64,000 nucleotides of DNA, taken from the NCBI RefSeq assembly GCF_017168195.1, contig NZ_JADNYL010000001.1, positions 744,001-808,000 of the forward strand. The letters run 5' to 3'. Position 1 is the first letter of the stretch, and every line of letters starts with the position of its first letter. This DNA comes from Thalassotalea sp. G2M2-11. GTDB taxonomy: Bacteria; Pseudomonadota; Gammaproteobacteria; Enterobacterales; Alteromonadaceae. The notes below the pieces were generated by a model that saw nothing but the letters and a program-made list of their open reading frames with translations, had not been told where the DNA came from and ran no database searches. Positions 26,623 through 35,841 of this stretch are shown in pieces. The position numbers and the translations under genes are program-made.

Positions 26623-28740
26623 ATGACAACATTATCGCAACTTAAACCGCCATTATTAACAGGCACATGCAGTGAAGAAAAACGCGCGCAATTAAAGCAA
26701 TACTTCATTAATACTTGGCAAACTTATGAATCGCTGTTTAATTTAATTAATAACGATCAAGCTTACTTTTTACGTCCAGAGCCACTTCGACACCCGCTTA
26801 TTTTTTATTTCGGCCATACCGCGACGTTTTATATTAATAAATTGATATTAGGTAAATTTACCCCTAAGCGAATTAATCAAGCAATTGAAGCCATTTGTGC
26901 GGTTGGCGTTGATGAAATGAGTTGGGATGACTTGGACAGTCGTCACTATGACTGGCCAAGTGTTGAGCAGGTTAGAGCTTATCGTCAGCAAGTGTTTGCC
27001 TTAGTGATTGAGTTGATAGAGCAGATGCCGTTAACACTCCCTATACAACAGGACTCATTGGCTTGGGTGATCTTAATGGGGTGTGAGCATGAACGCATAC
27101 ACTTAGAGACATCATCAGTCATCATGCGTATGTTGCCATTACAGCACCTTACGGCTAGCCCTGAATGGCCTGCCTGTCAGACAAGTGGTGAGGCACCCGC
27201 AAACGCGTTGATAACTTTAGCGGGGAAAAATATCACCTTAGGTAAATCATCATCGGATCATACCTATGGTTGGGATAATGAATATGGGCAATTGTCTGTA
27301 GATGTTGATGATCTCAATGTTAGCCAGTATTTAGTGTCTAATCAGGAGTATCTCGCATTTATTCAATTGGGAGGCTATCAAAATCCTGATTACTGGAGTG
27401 AAGAAGGCAAGCAGTGGTTAGCATATAAAAAGCCTGAAATGCCACGTTTTTGGCTAAAAAGAGGCGAGCATTATTTTCAGCGTAATTTACTGAATGAAAT
27501 TCCCTTGCCATTAAACTGGCCAGTTGAAGTGAATTGTTTGGAAGCGAAAGCATTTTGCCTGTGGAAAGGTGAGCAAGAGCAAAAATATATCCGTCTGCCA
27601 ACTGAGGCTGAATGGTATTGCTTGCGAGAGAAGGTTACGGGGGATCTTGTTCAGTGGCAAGAAGCCCCAGCAAATATTAATCTCGAATATTATGCGTCCT
27701 CGTGTCCGGTAGATAGGTTTTCATCTCAAGATTTTTTTGATGTGTGTGGCAATGTTTGGCAGTGGACAGAGTCTGCAATTGATGCCTTTGATGGCTTTAA
27801 TGTGCATCCTTTGTATGATGATTTCTCTACACCCACCTTTGATGGTAAGCATAATTTGATCAAAGGTGGCTCTTGGATTTCAACGGGTAATGAAGCACTC
27901 AAGTCATCACGTTATGCGTTTCGTCGTCATTTTTTTCAACATGCAGGTTTCCGCTATGTGGAAAGTGAACACCCAGAGGTACCGCTTACGCCAGTCAATC
28001 GTTATGAAACGGACTTTGATGTTTGTCAGCAATTAATATTGCATTATGGTGAAAATTCTTCGGTAAATTTTCCGACACAGCTTGCGCATTTTATTATCCC
28101 TTTACTGAGTGAGTACAAGGTTGCACAGCAAAAGCTACTTAACTTAGGCTGCTCAGTTGGTGCAACAGCTTTTGCCTTATCTCCCTCTTTTAACGCTATT
28201 GATGCGGTTGATTTTTCTGCGCGCTTTATACAGTTTGGGGTCAAACTACAAGGTGGAGAATCACTTCGTTATCAAAGCGTTGTCGAGGGTGATATCGTCG
28301 CTTTTAATGAAGTGAATGCTAGTGAGGTTTGTCAACATAATGCTGAAAATATTCAGTTTAGCCAAGGAGATGCGGTTAATTTAAAACCTATCTTCAAAGG
28401 TTATGATGTGATTGTATTGCAGCAAGTGTTAGAACAATGCTACGACCCAAAACAAGTGCTTAGAACCATTCATACTCGGTTAAACCGTGGCGGACTGTTA
28501 GTAGTAGCTTCCGATTATACTTTTGATGCTCAAATAACTAAGCGTGAAAACTGGTTAGGGGGCATTAAAGTTAATGGTGAAAATGTGACTGGTTTTGACG
28601 GTCTTAGCTTGTTATTAGCTGAACATTTTTCTTTGCTCAAACAGACACAGTTACCGCTTGATATCCATATCAATCAGCGTCAATCGTTAAGAAAATCAAT
28701 TGATGTAACGGTATGGCAGTTGAACAATGCAACAGAATAA
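26623..28740 (+). CDS. ovoA: 5-histidylcysteine sulfoxide synthase / 4-mercaptohistidine N-methyltransferase
   Basis: A 705-residue three-domain protein with the architecture and length of OvoA. The N-terminal DinB-like domain carries the non-haem iron motif HX3HXE as His156, His160 and Glu162 (CEHERIHLE). The formylglycine-generating-enzyme-type sulfatase domain (about 195-450) includes RLPTEAEW, VCGNVWQWTES and GGSWISTGNEAL. The C-terminal SAM methyltransferase domain (about 470-700) has LLNLGCSVGATAF. The enzyme couples histidine and cysteine to 5-histidylcysteine sulfoxide and later methylates mercaptohistidine to ovothiol A. It overlaps ovoB by 14 bp. Confidence 0.95.
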   Translation: MTTLSQLKPPLLTGTCSEEKRAQLKQYFINTWQTYESLFNLINNDQAYFLRPEPLRHPLIFYFGHTATFYINKLILGKFTPKRINQAIEAICAVGVDEMSWDDLDSRHYDWPSVEQVRAYRQQVFALVIELIEQMPLTLPIQQDSLAWVILMGCEHERIHLETSSVIMRMLPLQHLTASPEWPACQTSGEAPANALITLAGKNITLGKSSSDHTYGWDNEYGQLSVDVDDLNVSQYLVSNQEYLAFIQLGGYQNPDYWSEEGKQWLAYKKPEMPRFWLKRGEHYFQRNLLNEIPLPLNWPVEVNCLEAKAFCLWKGEQEQKYIRLPTEAEWYCLREKVTGDLVQWQEAPANINLEYYASSCPVDRFSSQDFFDVCGNVWQWTESAIDAFDGFNVHPLYDDFSTPTFDGKHNLIKGGSWISTGNEALKSSRYAFRRHFFQHAGFRYVESEHPEVPLTPVNRYETDFDVCQQLILHYGENSSVNFPTQLAHFIIPLLSEYKVAQQKLLNLGCSVGATAFALSPSFNAIDAVDFSARFIQFGVKLQGGESLRYQSVVEGDIVAFNEVNASEVCQHNAENIQFSQGDAVNLKPIFKGYDVIVLQQVLEQCYDPKQVLRTIHTRLNRGGLLVVASDYTFDAQITKRENWLGGIKVNGENVTGFDGLSLLLAEHFSLLKQTQLPLDIHINQRQSLRKSIDVTVWQLNNATE

Positions 28741-29869
28741 GTTTGTCTTACCGGCCCATCTGGATTTTGTCAGTAAGTTACCCTGCCAAATTTCCGATAA
28801 TTTAAGTAATTCATGTGCGCAATCATTAACGCTTACTGAGTTATGTCAACTCTCTGGTCAGGGGGTTGAACAATTTGATGATACACCATTAAGCTATGCG
28901 CCGCTTTTGGGAGCAGAGTCGTTACGTCAACAGCTGGTTTATTTTCACCAGGCATTGAATCACCACCAAACCCGCTTAACGGCTGATAATGTGCTAACCT
29001 TTTGTGGCGCACAAGAAGCAATTGCAGCCGTTTATCAATCGGTATTAAGGCCTGGTGATGAAGTGGTTGTGGTTTCGCCAAGTTACCCCAGTTTAATTAC
29101 CATGGCCAAGCAGTTAGGCTGTCAGGTAAAGTTGATTGAATTATCAAATGATAATAACTGGCAGCTAACCATTAATGATTTTACACAAGTGGTAAATAAG
29201 CAAACTCGACTTATTGTGGTTAATTCACCCCATAATCCCACGGGGCAAGTGATTGATTCACCTTTAGCTGATGAGATCCTTCAACTTGCGCAGCAATATC
29301 AATGCTACTTACTTGCAGATGATGTCTCTCAGGCAAGTAATTATAATCAGTTGGCACTTTCTCACCGTTATCTTGATTATGATAAAGCGGTAGTCGTTGC
29401 TGTACTGTCAAAAAGTTTTGGTTTAGCCGGTGTCAGAATTGGTTGGGCGTTAAGTCAAAACAAGTCGTTGCTTCAGAGGTTATTAGCGGTAAAAAGTTAT
29501 GGTTCTATTTGTGGATCTGTGATGGATGAACAATTAGCAGGGATTGCACTGAAACATCACCGTCAAATCATCAATGCGGCCAATTCGACCATTAGCGATA
29601 ATATTGACTTGTTTGAACAGTTTGTGAAACAACATTCACAATATTTTTCTTGGCAGCCACCACAAGCAGGCATGTTGGCACTAGTGAAAATTCATACCGA
29701 GCAAACAATCGAACGCTGGGTGGAAAACTTAGCAAAAGTCACTGGGGTTTTGTTACTGCCGGCAAACTTATTTGGCATCGAAGGGCACTATGTCCGTTTA
29801 GGTTTAGGGCAACAGGATTTCCCCTTGATGTTAAAAAAATTGTCTGACTTTGTTACAAATCAGCGATAA
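28727..29869 (+). CDS. ovoB: PLP-dependent 5-histidylcysteine sulfoxide lyase
   Basis: A 380-residue fold-type I aminotransferase-like protein with the PLP lysine in AVLSKSFGLAGVRIGW at about residue 229, and NSPHNPTGQV, ADDVSQ and a C-terminal VRLGLG arginine. Homologues next to ovoA act as OvoB, the C-S lyase that releases 5-mercaptohistidine from the OvoA product. The start lies inside the end of ovoA, implying coupled expression. By sequence alone it could be another class I/II aminotransferase; position makes OvoB by far the best reading. Confidence 0.88.
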   Translation: MQQNKFVLPAHLDFVSKLPCQISDNLSNSCAQSLTLTELCQLSGQGVEQFDDTPLSYAPLLGAESLRQQLVYFHQALNHHQTRLTADNVLTFCGAQEAIAAVYQSVLRPGDEVVVVSPSYPSLITMAKQLGCQVKLIELSNDNNWQLTINDFTQVVNKQTRLIVVNSPHNPTGQVIDSPLADEILQLAQQYQCYLLADDVSQASNYNQLALSHRYLDYDKAVVVAVLSKSFGLAGVRIGWALSQNKSLLQRLLAVKSYGSICGSVMDEQLAGIALKHHRQIINAANSTISDNIDLFEQFVKQHSQYFSWQPPQAGMLALVKIHTEQTIERWVENLAKVTGVLLLPANLFGIEGHYVRLGLGQQDFPLMLKKLSDFVTNQR

Positions 29870-30035
29870 CTTACTCGGCGTCAGCGCTTTATTCTTGCTA
29901 TATTCATTTTCTGATTATTGCTAAATTCAACGTAAATATTTCTTTAGACATATTTTGTTACACAGGTGTATAAACCTTTTTAGTCTAGTAAGCGACAATA
30001 CTTATTAGAAAATATAACAATAAAGTGAATAGTTT

Positions 30036-32315
30036 ATGTCTCAATGGGAACATTACCCTCAATCAACCTCTGTTAAATGCGCTAGTCGTTTGCTCAATAG
30101 TTGTCTTGTTTCAAGTTTATTGGTCTCAGCTAGTTTATCCGCTCAACAAATTGAATGTAATCGTCATACCTTAGCAAAAATTGATCAGACGATATCTGTC
30201 GATGGCAAGCTGGATGAAGCCGTTTGGCAACAAGCGACAAAAATGGAGCTTGCTTATGAAAATAATCCAGGTGAAGGAACCCCCGCTCCGGTAAAAACCG
30301 AGGTTTTCTTTTATCATGACGAAAAATCGTTATATGTTGCTTTTAAAGCCTATGATGATGAGCCTGAAAAAATTAGAGCGTCGTTAAGGGATCGTGATGC
30401 ACTATGGGCAGATGATAATGTTGGTATTATTGTCGATACCTTTAATGATCAACGAGGGGGATTTGAGTTTTTTGTTAACCCTCTTGGCGCTCAGGCTGAT
30501 ATGAAAATGGATGATAGTGATGGCTGGCGGGAAGATGCCTCATGGGATGCGATATGGGACAGTGCAGGGCAAATTACTGATTTTGGTTATGTGGTGGAAA
30601 TGAGTATCCCGTTCAGTTCGTTACGTTTCCCCGAAACAGAAGGCGCTAAGGTATGGAATATTGCTGGTTGGCGCAATTACCCGAGGGACGTTCGTGTACA
30701 AATGGCGACTCATAAAAGAGATCGCGATATCAAATGTAATTTGTGTCAATTTGAGCAAATTGTTGGCTTAAAGGGCATTACCTCTGGTAACAATGTACAA
30801 CTGACACCCACCTTAACTGTGTCACGTCAAGATGAGAAAGATGAAGTCCCCGGACCTTGGAAAAATGGTGATATTGATGCCGAACCGGGGTTAGATATTC
30901 GCTGGGGCATTACCCAAGATATGGTGTTAAATGCCACTTTAAATCCTGATTTTTCTCAAGTAGAAGCCGATGCGGGTCAGTTAAATGTTAACAGTACTGA
31001 TTCATTATTTTATTCGGAAAAAAGACCGTTTTTTCTTGATGGTGCTTCATATTTTGATACCACAAACTTCAACTTTGTCCATACCCGCAATATTGCTGAT
31101 CCCGATGTCGGGGTCAAACTGACGGGTAAAAGCCAACAGCATAGTTATGGAGTGATGTTAGCCAATGACAGCAACACCTCGTTTTTAATGCCGGAAAATC
31201 AAGGGTCTGGCTTAGCAACCCTAGATGAAAGTTCGAATGTTGCCATTGCGCGATACAAAAATGACGTTGGAGAACGTAACAATGTAGGCGTATTAATGAC
31301 TCATCGAAATAGTGACAACTATCACAACACCTTATTGTCGGTAGATGGTACTTATTGGTTCAGCGATAAAGATAATTTCCGTTATCAAGTTGCTCGCTCT
31401 CAAAGCAAAAACTCTGTTGGCGTGATGGAAGATTTTGACGTCAAAGAAAAACAAAATGATCATGCACTTAGTGTTAATTATTCTCATAGCACGCGCGATT
31501 ATAATCTACGGGCGAACTACACCAATATTGGTGAAGATTTTCGTGCTGATTTAGGCTTTCAATCACGAAGTGATATCGAGCGATATGTCTTAGGAGGGAA
31601 TCGTTACTATTACGGAGATAAAGATGATCTCTTTACTCGCTGGGGTTACTTTGGCGATTGGGACAAAACTTATGATCAAGATGGCAAATTACTTGAAGAA
31701 GAGTATGAAATCCACGGCAATTTACAAGGTAAAAAACAGTTCTTTAGTAACTTTGGTATTGTACACCGTAACCGACATTATGATGGCCAATACTACAATG
31801 AAAATCAGTTTATGATGTTTGCCGAGTTTAAGCCGTTTGCGACGATGACCGTAGGTAATTTTTTACGCATTGGTAAGCAAATTGACTTTAGCAATTCGCG
31901 TTTAGGTGATGTGTTAGATCTTCAACCTCATATCTCGTGGGATGTGAATGAGCACTTAAAATTAAGCCTTAATCACAACTATAGCCAGTTAAAAATTGGT
32001 GATAAAAGGTTATTTACTGCAAATCAAAGCGATATTCGTATAGGCTATCAGTTTGATATGCATAGTATTTTAAAATTTGTTGTCCAATATACCGATATTG
32101 ATAGAAATCAAGATCTTTACTTAGATAAAGATGACTTACCGGATGAAAAGCAGCGCTATTTTTCAACTCAGCTAATTTATTCTTATAAGATCAATCCACA
32201 GACCTTGTTCTTTATTGGGTATTCAGATGGTGGTTTTCAGGATGACAGCTTAGACAGTATTGAGCGTGATCAACGTACTGTGTTTACTAAATTTAGTTAT
32301 GCGTGGCAGTTATAA
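30036..32315 (+). CDS. Exported DUF5916 protein with family-9 carbohydrate-binding-like domain
   Basis: A 759-residue precursor with a signal segment (CLVSSLLVSASLSA, cleavage about residue 37). Residues about 48-235 form a CBM9-like beta-sandwich (ISVDGKLDEAVWQQA, SLYVAFKAYDDEPEKIRA, WADDNVGIIVDTFND). The rest, about 240-759, matches the DUF5916 type: SEKRPFFLDGASYFDT, many alternating beta strands and an aromatic C-terminal residue pattern, suggesting an outer-membrane barrel. Members are frequent in marine Bacteroidetes and Alteromonadales; function is not established. It is monocistronic. Confidence 0.8.
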   Translation: MSQWEHYPQSTSVKCASRLLNSCLVSSLLVSASLSAQQIECNRHTLAKIDQTISVDGKLDEAVWQQATKMELAYENNPGEGTPAPVKTEVFFYHDEKSLYVAFKAYDDEPEKIRASLRDRDALWADDNVGIIVDTFNDQRGGFEFFVNPLGAQADMKMDDSDGWREDASWDAIWDSAGQITDFGYVVEMSIPFSSLRFPETEGAKVWNIAGWRNYPRDVRVQMATHKRDRDIKCNLCQFEQIVGLKGITSGNNVQLTPTLTVSRQDEKDEVPGPWKNGDIDAEPGLDIRWGITQDMVLNATLNPDFSQVEADAGQLNVNSTDSLFYSEKRPFFLDGASYFDTTNFNFVHTRNIADPDVGVKLTGKSQQHSYGVMLANDSNTSFLMPENQGSGLATLDESSNVAIARYKNDVGERNNVGVLMTHRNSDNYHNTLLSVDGTYWFSDKDNFRYQVARSQSKNSVGVMEDFDVKEKQNDHALSVNYSHSTRDYNLRANYTNIGEDFRADLGFQSRSDIERYVLGGNRYYYGDKDDLFTRWGYFGDWDKTYDQDGKLLEEEYEIHGNLQGKKQFFSNFGIVHRNRHYDGQYYNENQFMMFAEFKPFATMTVGNFLRIGKQIDFSNSRLGDVLDLQPHISWDVNEHLKLSLNHNYSQLKIGDKRLFTANQSDIRIGYQFDMHSILKFVVQYTDIDRNQDLYLDKDDLPDEKQRYFSTQLIYSYKINPQTLFFIGYSDGGFQDDSLDSIERDQRTVFTKFSYAWQL

Positions 32316-32347
32316 AACTGACAATTAACAAGGACGTGTTCTAGTAT

Positions 32348-32983
32348 CTAAACGTAAAACCACATCAGAAAAAAATGGCACATGGCACCTGCAAGCACAA
32401 ACAGGTGCCAAATGGCATGATTAAATGGAATGTTACGATTCACATAAAAGATGACACCAAATCCGTAAAAGCCGCCACCTAAACACAATAACAATAAGCC
32501 ATTGCCATGTAAGGCTTGGTATAACTGCTGAATACAAAATAATGATACCAAGCCAAGCCCTAAGTAGCTGGCGACAGAAATTACTTTATTGTGACGCTTG
32601 CATGTGACTTTATAAATAATACCGGTAATGGCTAATAGCCACACTAGCGTCATCATGAAATAACCTAGTGTGCCATTGAGGGTGATCAGCATTAAGGGTG
32701 TGTAAGTACCCGCAATCAATATGTATATTGCGCAATGATCAAGTAACTTAAATACTTGTTTTGCCTTAGGGTTAATAAGCGCATGGTAAAGAGTCGAGGC
32801 GAGAAATAACATCACCAGACTTGCGCCATAAATAGCAAAACTGGTAACACGCAGAACATCTTGTTCTAGTGCCGCGTAGAAAACTAATAGTGTTAAGCCA
32901 GCGACGCTCAGTAGTGTGCCTAAGCCATGACTAACGGCATTGGCGATTTCTTCAGCGATGGAATATTGTGGTGTCATAGTCAT
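32348..32983 (-). CDS. Hemolysin III / YqfA-family membrane protein
   Basis: A 211-residue protein with seven predicted membrane helices. Family motifs of the HlyIII/PAQR group are present: EEIANAVSHGLG near the N-terminus, STLYHAL and LDHCAIYILIAGTYTPL, and the C-terminal HAIWHLFVLAGAMCHFF with the conserved histidines. These histidines form a metal site in related hydrolases. The cellular role of bacterial members is poorly defined; the name does not prove haemolytic activity. Its gene converges tightly (32 bp) with the DUF5916 gene. Confidence 0.9.
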   Translation of the reverse strand: MTMTPQYSIAEEIANAVSHGLGTLLSVAGLTLLVFYAALEQDVLRVTSFAIYGASLVMLFLASTLYHALINPKAKQVFKLLDHCAIYILIAGTYTPLMLITLNGTLGYFMMTLVWLLAITGIIYKVTCKRHNKVISVASYLGLGLVSLFCIQQLYQALHGNGLLLLCLGGGFYGFGVIFYVNRNIPFNHAIWHLFVLAGAMCHFFLMWFYV

Positions 32984-33055
32984 TTTGCAACTCAGCTTAC
33001 ACGTGTAAGCTTAAATATATCAGAAGCTGATACTATTAGAAAGAGGTACGACCAG

Positions 33056-33082
33056 AAAAAAAGAGCCACTAGGGCTCTTTTT
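33056..33082. terminator. Bidirectional hairpin terminator
   Basis: GAGCC (33063-33067) and GGCTC (33073-33077) extended by AAAAA and TTTTT on either side give an A-tract/stem/T-tract symmetric terminator. On the minus strand it ends the EF-hand gene. Confidence 0.75.
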
Positions 33083-33111
33083 CATGATGAAGAAAATCCT
33101 GAAGTCTTGTG

Positions 33112-33330
33112 TTATAAGGCTAACTCGATAACCATTTCCTTTAACTCTTCTTTTGATATTGAGTTATCATGGTTTTTGTCAAAGCGTTTAAATATGCTTT
33201 CGCACATCCGAATGCCTTTATCTTGTAGTAAGCAATCAATCAATTCGACGAACTCACTGCGATTGATGACACCATCTTTATCTTCATCAAATACTTCAAA
33301 TAGCTCGTCTACCCACTGATTAAGTTCCAT
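33112..33330 (-). CDS. Small cytosolic EF-hand protein
   Basis: A 72-residue protein starting MELNQWVDELFEV. I chose this ATG at 33330 because AAAAGGAAA lies just upstream, rather than the longer frame starting at 33393. Two canonical EF-hand loops are visible: DEDKDGVINRSE and DKNHDNSISKEE. No signal peptide, so probably a cytoplasmic calcium sensor or buffer. It is followed by a bidirectional terminator. Family membership is clear; function and partner are unknown. Confidence 0.85.
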   Translation of the reverse strand: MELNQWVDELFEVFDEDKDGVINRSEFVELIDCLLQDKGIRMCESIFKRFDKNHDNSISKEELKEMVIELAL

Positions 33331-33642
33331 CAGTTTTCCTTTTCTATCGTAATTTACATCTATAACTAAGACTTTATCCCTAAATGAGAGCATTGTGAAT
33401 GATTAATTGAGATTTTTACTATTTATTCATGTAAATCATGCTGGCAAAGCTGAAAAGCGCTTATTTTTTAGAGAAAAATTACCAGTAATGGCTGAAAAAT
33501 CCGCAAGTGTGAATATAAAATTGAATAAATAATCTTTAATATCAGTCCTTTATTATTAATTTTATTTTTTTACTGAAATAATTGTAATAAATTTGTTAAT
33601 TCAATGACTAGTCAGTTGGATTTATTATGAAGGAAGGACAAT
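33331..33642. other. 312-bp intergenic region between the EF-hand and peptidase genes
   Basis: Very AT-rich, no coding frame beyond the optional upstream extension of the EF-hand gene. The right end has a strong AAGGAAGGA ribosome site for the peptidase gene. No other element recognised. Confidence 0.5.
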
Positions 33643-35085
33643 ATGCACAAATCTTGGAAGGGGTTGCTTATTCTTACTTGTCTCTCAGTGATGACAACGA
33701 GTATGGCAGACGATTCACCGTTAACATTGGAGCAGTGCCATCTTGAAGGCATTAAGCAGCAAGTTAAATGTGGTCAGTTATTAGTACCAGAAAATTATCA
33801 GCAACCAAATGGCGAAAAAATATCAATTAATTTTGCGGTATTACCTGCAATTGATAATAGCAATGACAAAGCACCTTTGATGTTTTTAGCGGGTGGCCCA
33901 GGTCAAGCGGCCGTGTCGTTAGCTGGCGGTTTATATAAAGCATTTAACGAAGTGAGAAAAACACGCGATATTATTTTAGTTGATCAACGGGGCACTGGGC
34001 AGTCCCATCCGTTGCAATGTGATAATGCGATTGAAATGGATGCCTATCAGTCATTGCCTGAAGATTTTGATGTGAGCGATGTTAAGCAGTGTATTTCAGC
34101 GTTAACAGGTGATTTAAGTCAGTATAATTCGGAAAATGCCATTCGAGATTTTGATGCTGTCCGTCAGTCTTTAGGGCACGAAAAGATCACAATATATGGA
34201 GGCTCATATGGTACCCGCGCAGGTTTAGTCTATATGCGGATGTTCCCTGAGTCTATCAGCGCCGTGGTACTAGACAGTGTTGGACCGATTGAGGTACCAA
34301 TTGGTTTATTTGGTCAAAGTTCAGCGCGCTCTTTTGAGCTGCTTTTGGCACACTGTCAGCAAGAAGCAAGCTGTCAGGCAACGTACCCTAACTTGGCGCA
34401 AGAATTTAAACAAGTGGTTGCTCAGCTTGAGCAAAAACCACTAACGTTAACTATCCCACACCCTCGCTTGGGCACATCTACTACCATGAAGCTCAATAGA
34501 AGTAAGTTTTTATCGACTATTTTTACTCAGCTTTATTCGCTAGAAGGGCGTTCATTAGTGCCATTATTGATCCACCAAGCAGCTCAAGGAAATTATGCTC
34601 CTTTAGCGGGGTTAACAGCGGCAAGTGATAACGGCATGGAAATGTTTGTTGGTTTAACCATGAATATTGTCTGTAATGAAGATATTCCGAAAGTGACAGA
34701 CGCTATGATGGCAGCCGATGCAAATAATGCCTTTAATGGCAGTATTAGTCATAAGGCATGGACCACAGCTTGTCCCGTATGGCCGAAATATAGCCCAAGT
34801 GATGATTTTTATCAGCCAGTCACGGCAGACATCCCAACCTTGATCATTTCTGGTGAACTGGATCCGGTGACACCTCCTAGTAATGGAGACTTCGCTGATA
34901 AATCATTACCTAATAGCAAGCATATCGTGATGAAAAATAGCTCACACACACCAGGAGTCTCTGCCTGTGCTATTAATGTGATCAATGAGTTTTTAGATAA
35001 AAAAGATCCCAATGACTTGGATGAAGCTTGCTTAGCAGAAATTCCTAACGAGTCATTTATGACTGGCTTAAACGGTGGTATTTAA
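33643..35085 (+). CDS. Exported S33-family alpha/beta-hydrolase peptidase (tripeptidyl/prolyl aminopeptidase-like)
   Basis: A 480-residue precursor with a signal peptide (MHKSWKGLLILTCLSVMTTSMA). The alpha/beta-hydrolase core has the oxyanion segment LAGGPGQAA, DQRGTGQSHPLQC, and the nucleophile elbow GGSYGTRAG with Ser at about residue 188. The C-terminal TAP-like part supplies the acid (ISGELDPVTPP, about 405) and the His (NSSHTPG, about 431). Members remove N-terminal residues or tripeptides from peptides. It ends 9 nt before a NatA-like ATPase gene, so the hydrolase and the ABC transporter are probably co-transcribed. Confidence 0.88.
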   Translation: MHKSWKGLLILTCLSVMTTSMADDSPLTLEQCHLEGIKQQVKCGQLLVPENYQQPNGEKISINFAVLPAIDNSNDKAPLMFLAGGPGQAAVSLAGGLYKAFNEVRKTRDIILVDQRGTGQSHPLQCDNAIEMDAYQSLPEDFDVSDVKQCISALTGDLSQYNSENAIRDFDAVRQSLGHEKITIYGGSYGTRAGLVYMRMFPESISAVVLDSVGPIEVPIGLFGQSSARSFELLLAHCQQEASCQATYPNLAQEFKQVVAQLEQKPLTLTIPHPRLGTSTTMKLNRSKFLSTIFTQLYSLEGRSLVPLLIHQAAQGNYAPLAGLTAASDNGMEMFVGLTMNIVCNEDIPKVTDAMMAADANNAFNGSISHKAWTTACPVWPKYSPSDDFYQPVTADIPTLIISGELDPVTPPSNGDFADKSLPNSKHIVMKNSSHTPGVSACAINVINEFLDKKDPNDLDEACLAEIPNESFMTGLNGGI

Positions 35086-35094
35086 GGAAAAATT

Positions 35095-35841
35095 ATGATC
35101 GAAGTGAATAACTTACATAAGAGTTTTACCTCTAAAAAAACAACCGTCAAAGCATTGGATGGCTTATCTTTTAAAGCAAATGATGGTGAAATTACTGGAA
35201 TTTTAGGACCAAATGGTGCTGGTAAAACCACCTGTTTGCGCACCTTATATGGTTTACTTTCAGCCGACGAAGGGTTTGCCACTATTGATGGTATCCAAGT
35301 AACAGAAAATCCCTTAGCTGCACGAGCAAGATTGGGTATTTTTCCTGATAAATTTGGTTTGTACGAACGTTTAACGGCTTACGAACAAGTGGATTATTTT
35401 GCCAGCTTGCACGGTCTTGTCGGACAAGCAAAGAAACAAGCAATTGATACCATTATGACCGACTTAGACATGCATGAGTTGGCACATCGCAAAACTGCTG
35501 GTTTCTCTCAAGGGCAACGAATGAAAGTGACCTTAGCCCAAGCTTTGGTTCATCAACCACAAAACTTTGTGTTGGATGAGCCTACGCGTGGTCTTGATGT
35601 GATGAGTACCCGAATTTTACGCAATCATTTAAGTAAATTTAAAGCCAAAGGCCATTGTATTTTATTCTCATCTCATGTGATGCAAGAAGTTGCGGCATTA
35701 TGTGACCGAGTGATTATTGTTGCCAATGGTAAGCTTGCAGCACAGGGGACTCCACAAGAGTTATGTGAATTGGCTGGTGAAAACCAGTTAGAAGAAGCGT
35801 TTGTCAAATTAATTGGTTCAGACGAAGGAGTGGCGGCATGA
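35095..35841 (+). CDS. natA: ABC transporter ATP-binding protein (NatA-type)
   Basis: A 248-residue ABC-2-system ATPase with Walker A GPNGAGKTT, signature FSQGQRMKV (Gln instead of the usual second Gly), Walker B FVLDEPTRGLD and the H-loop SSHVMQE. It resembles NatA of sodium-extruding NatAB transporters and related exporters. The permease follows with a 4-bp overlap and the S33 peptidase precedes it by 9 bp. Actual substrate (Na+, peptide or drug) is not readable from the sequence. Confidence 0.85.
   Translation: MIEVNNLHKSFTSKKTTVKALDGLSFKANDGEITGILGPNGAGKTTCLRTLYGLLSADEGFATIDGIQVTENPLAARARLGIFPDKFGLYERLTAYEQVDYFASLHGLVGQAKKQAIDTIMTDLDMHELAHRKTAGFSQGQRMKVTLAQALVHQPQNFVLDEPTRGLDVMSTRILRNHLSKFKAKGHCILFSSHVMQEVAALCDRVIIVANGKLAAQGTPQELCELAGENQLEEAFVKLIGSDEGVAA

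Noticed and set aside
32927-33319. 130-codon plus-strand frame between the hemolysin-III and EF-hand genes
   Set aside because: It runs through the hemolysin start, a terminator and the antisense of the EF-hand gene, with no plausible domain.
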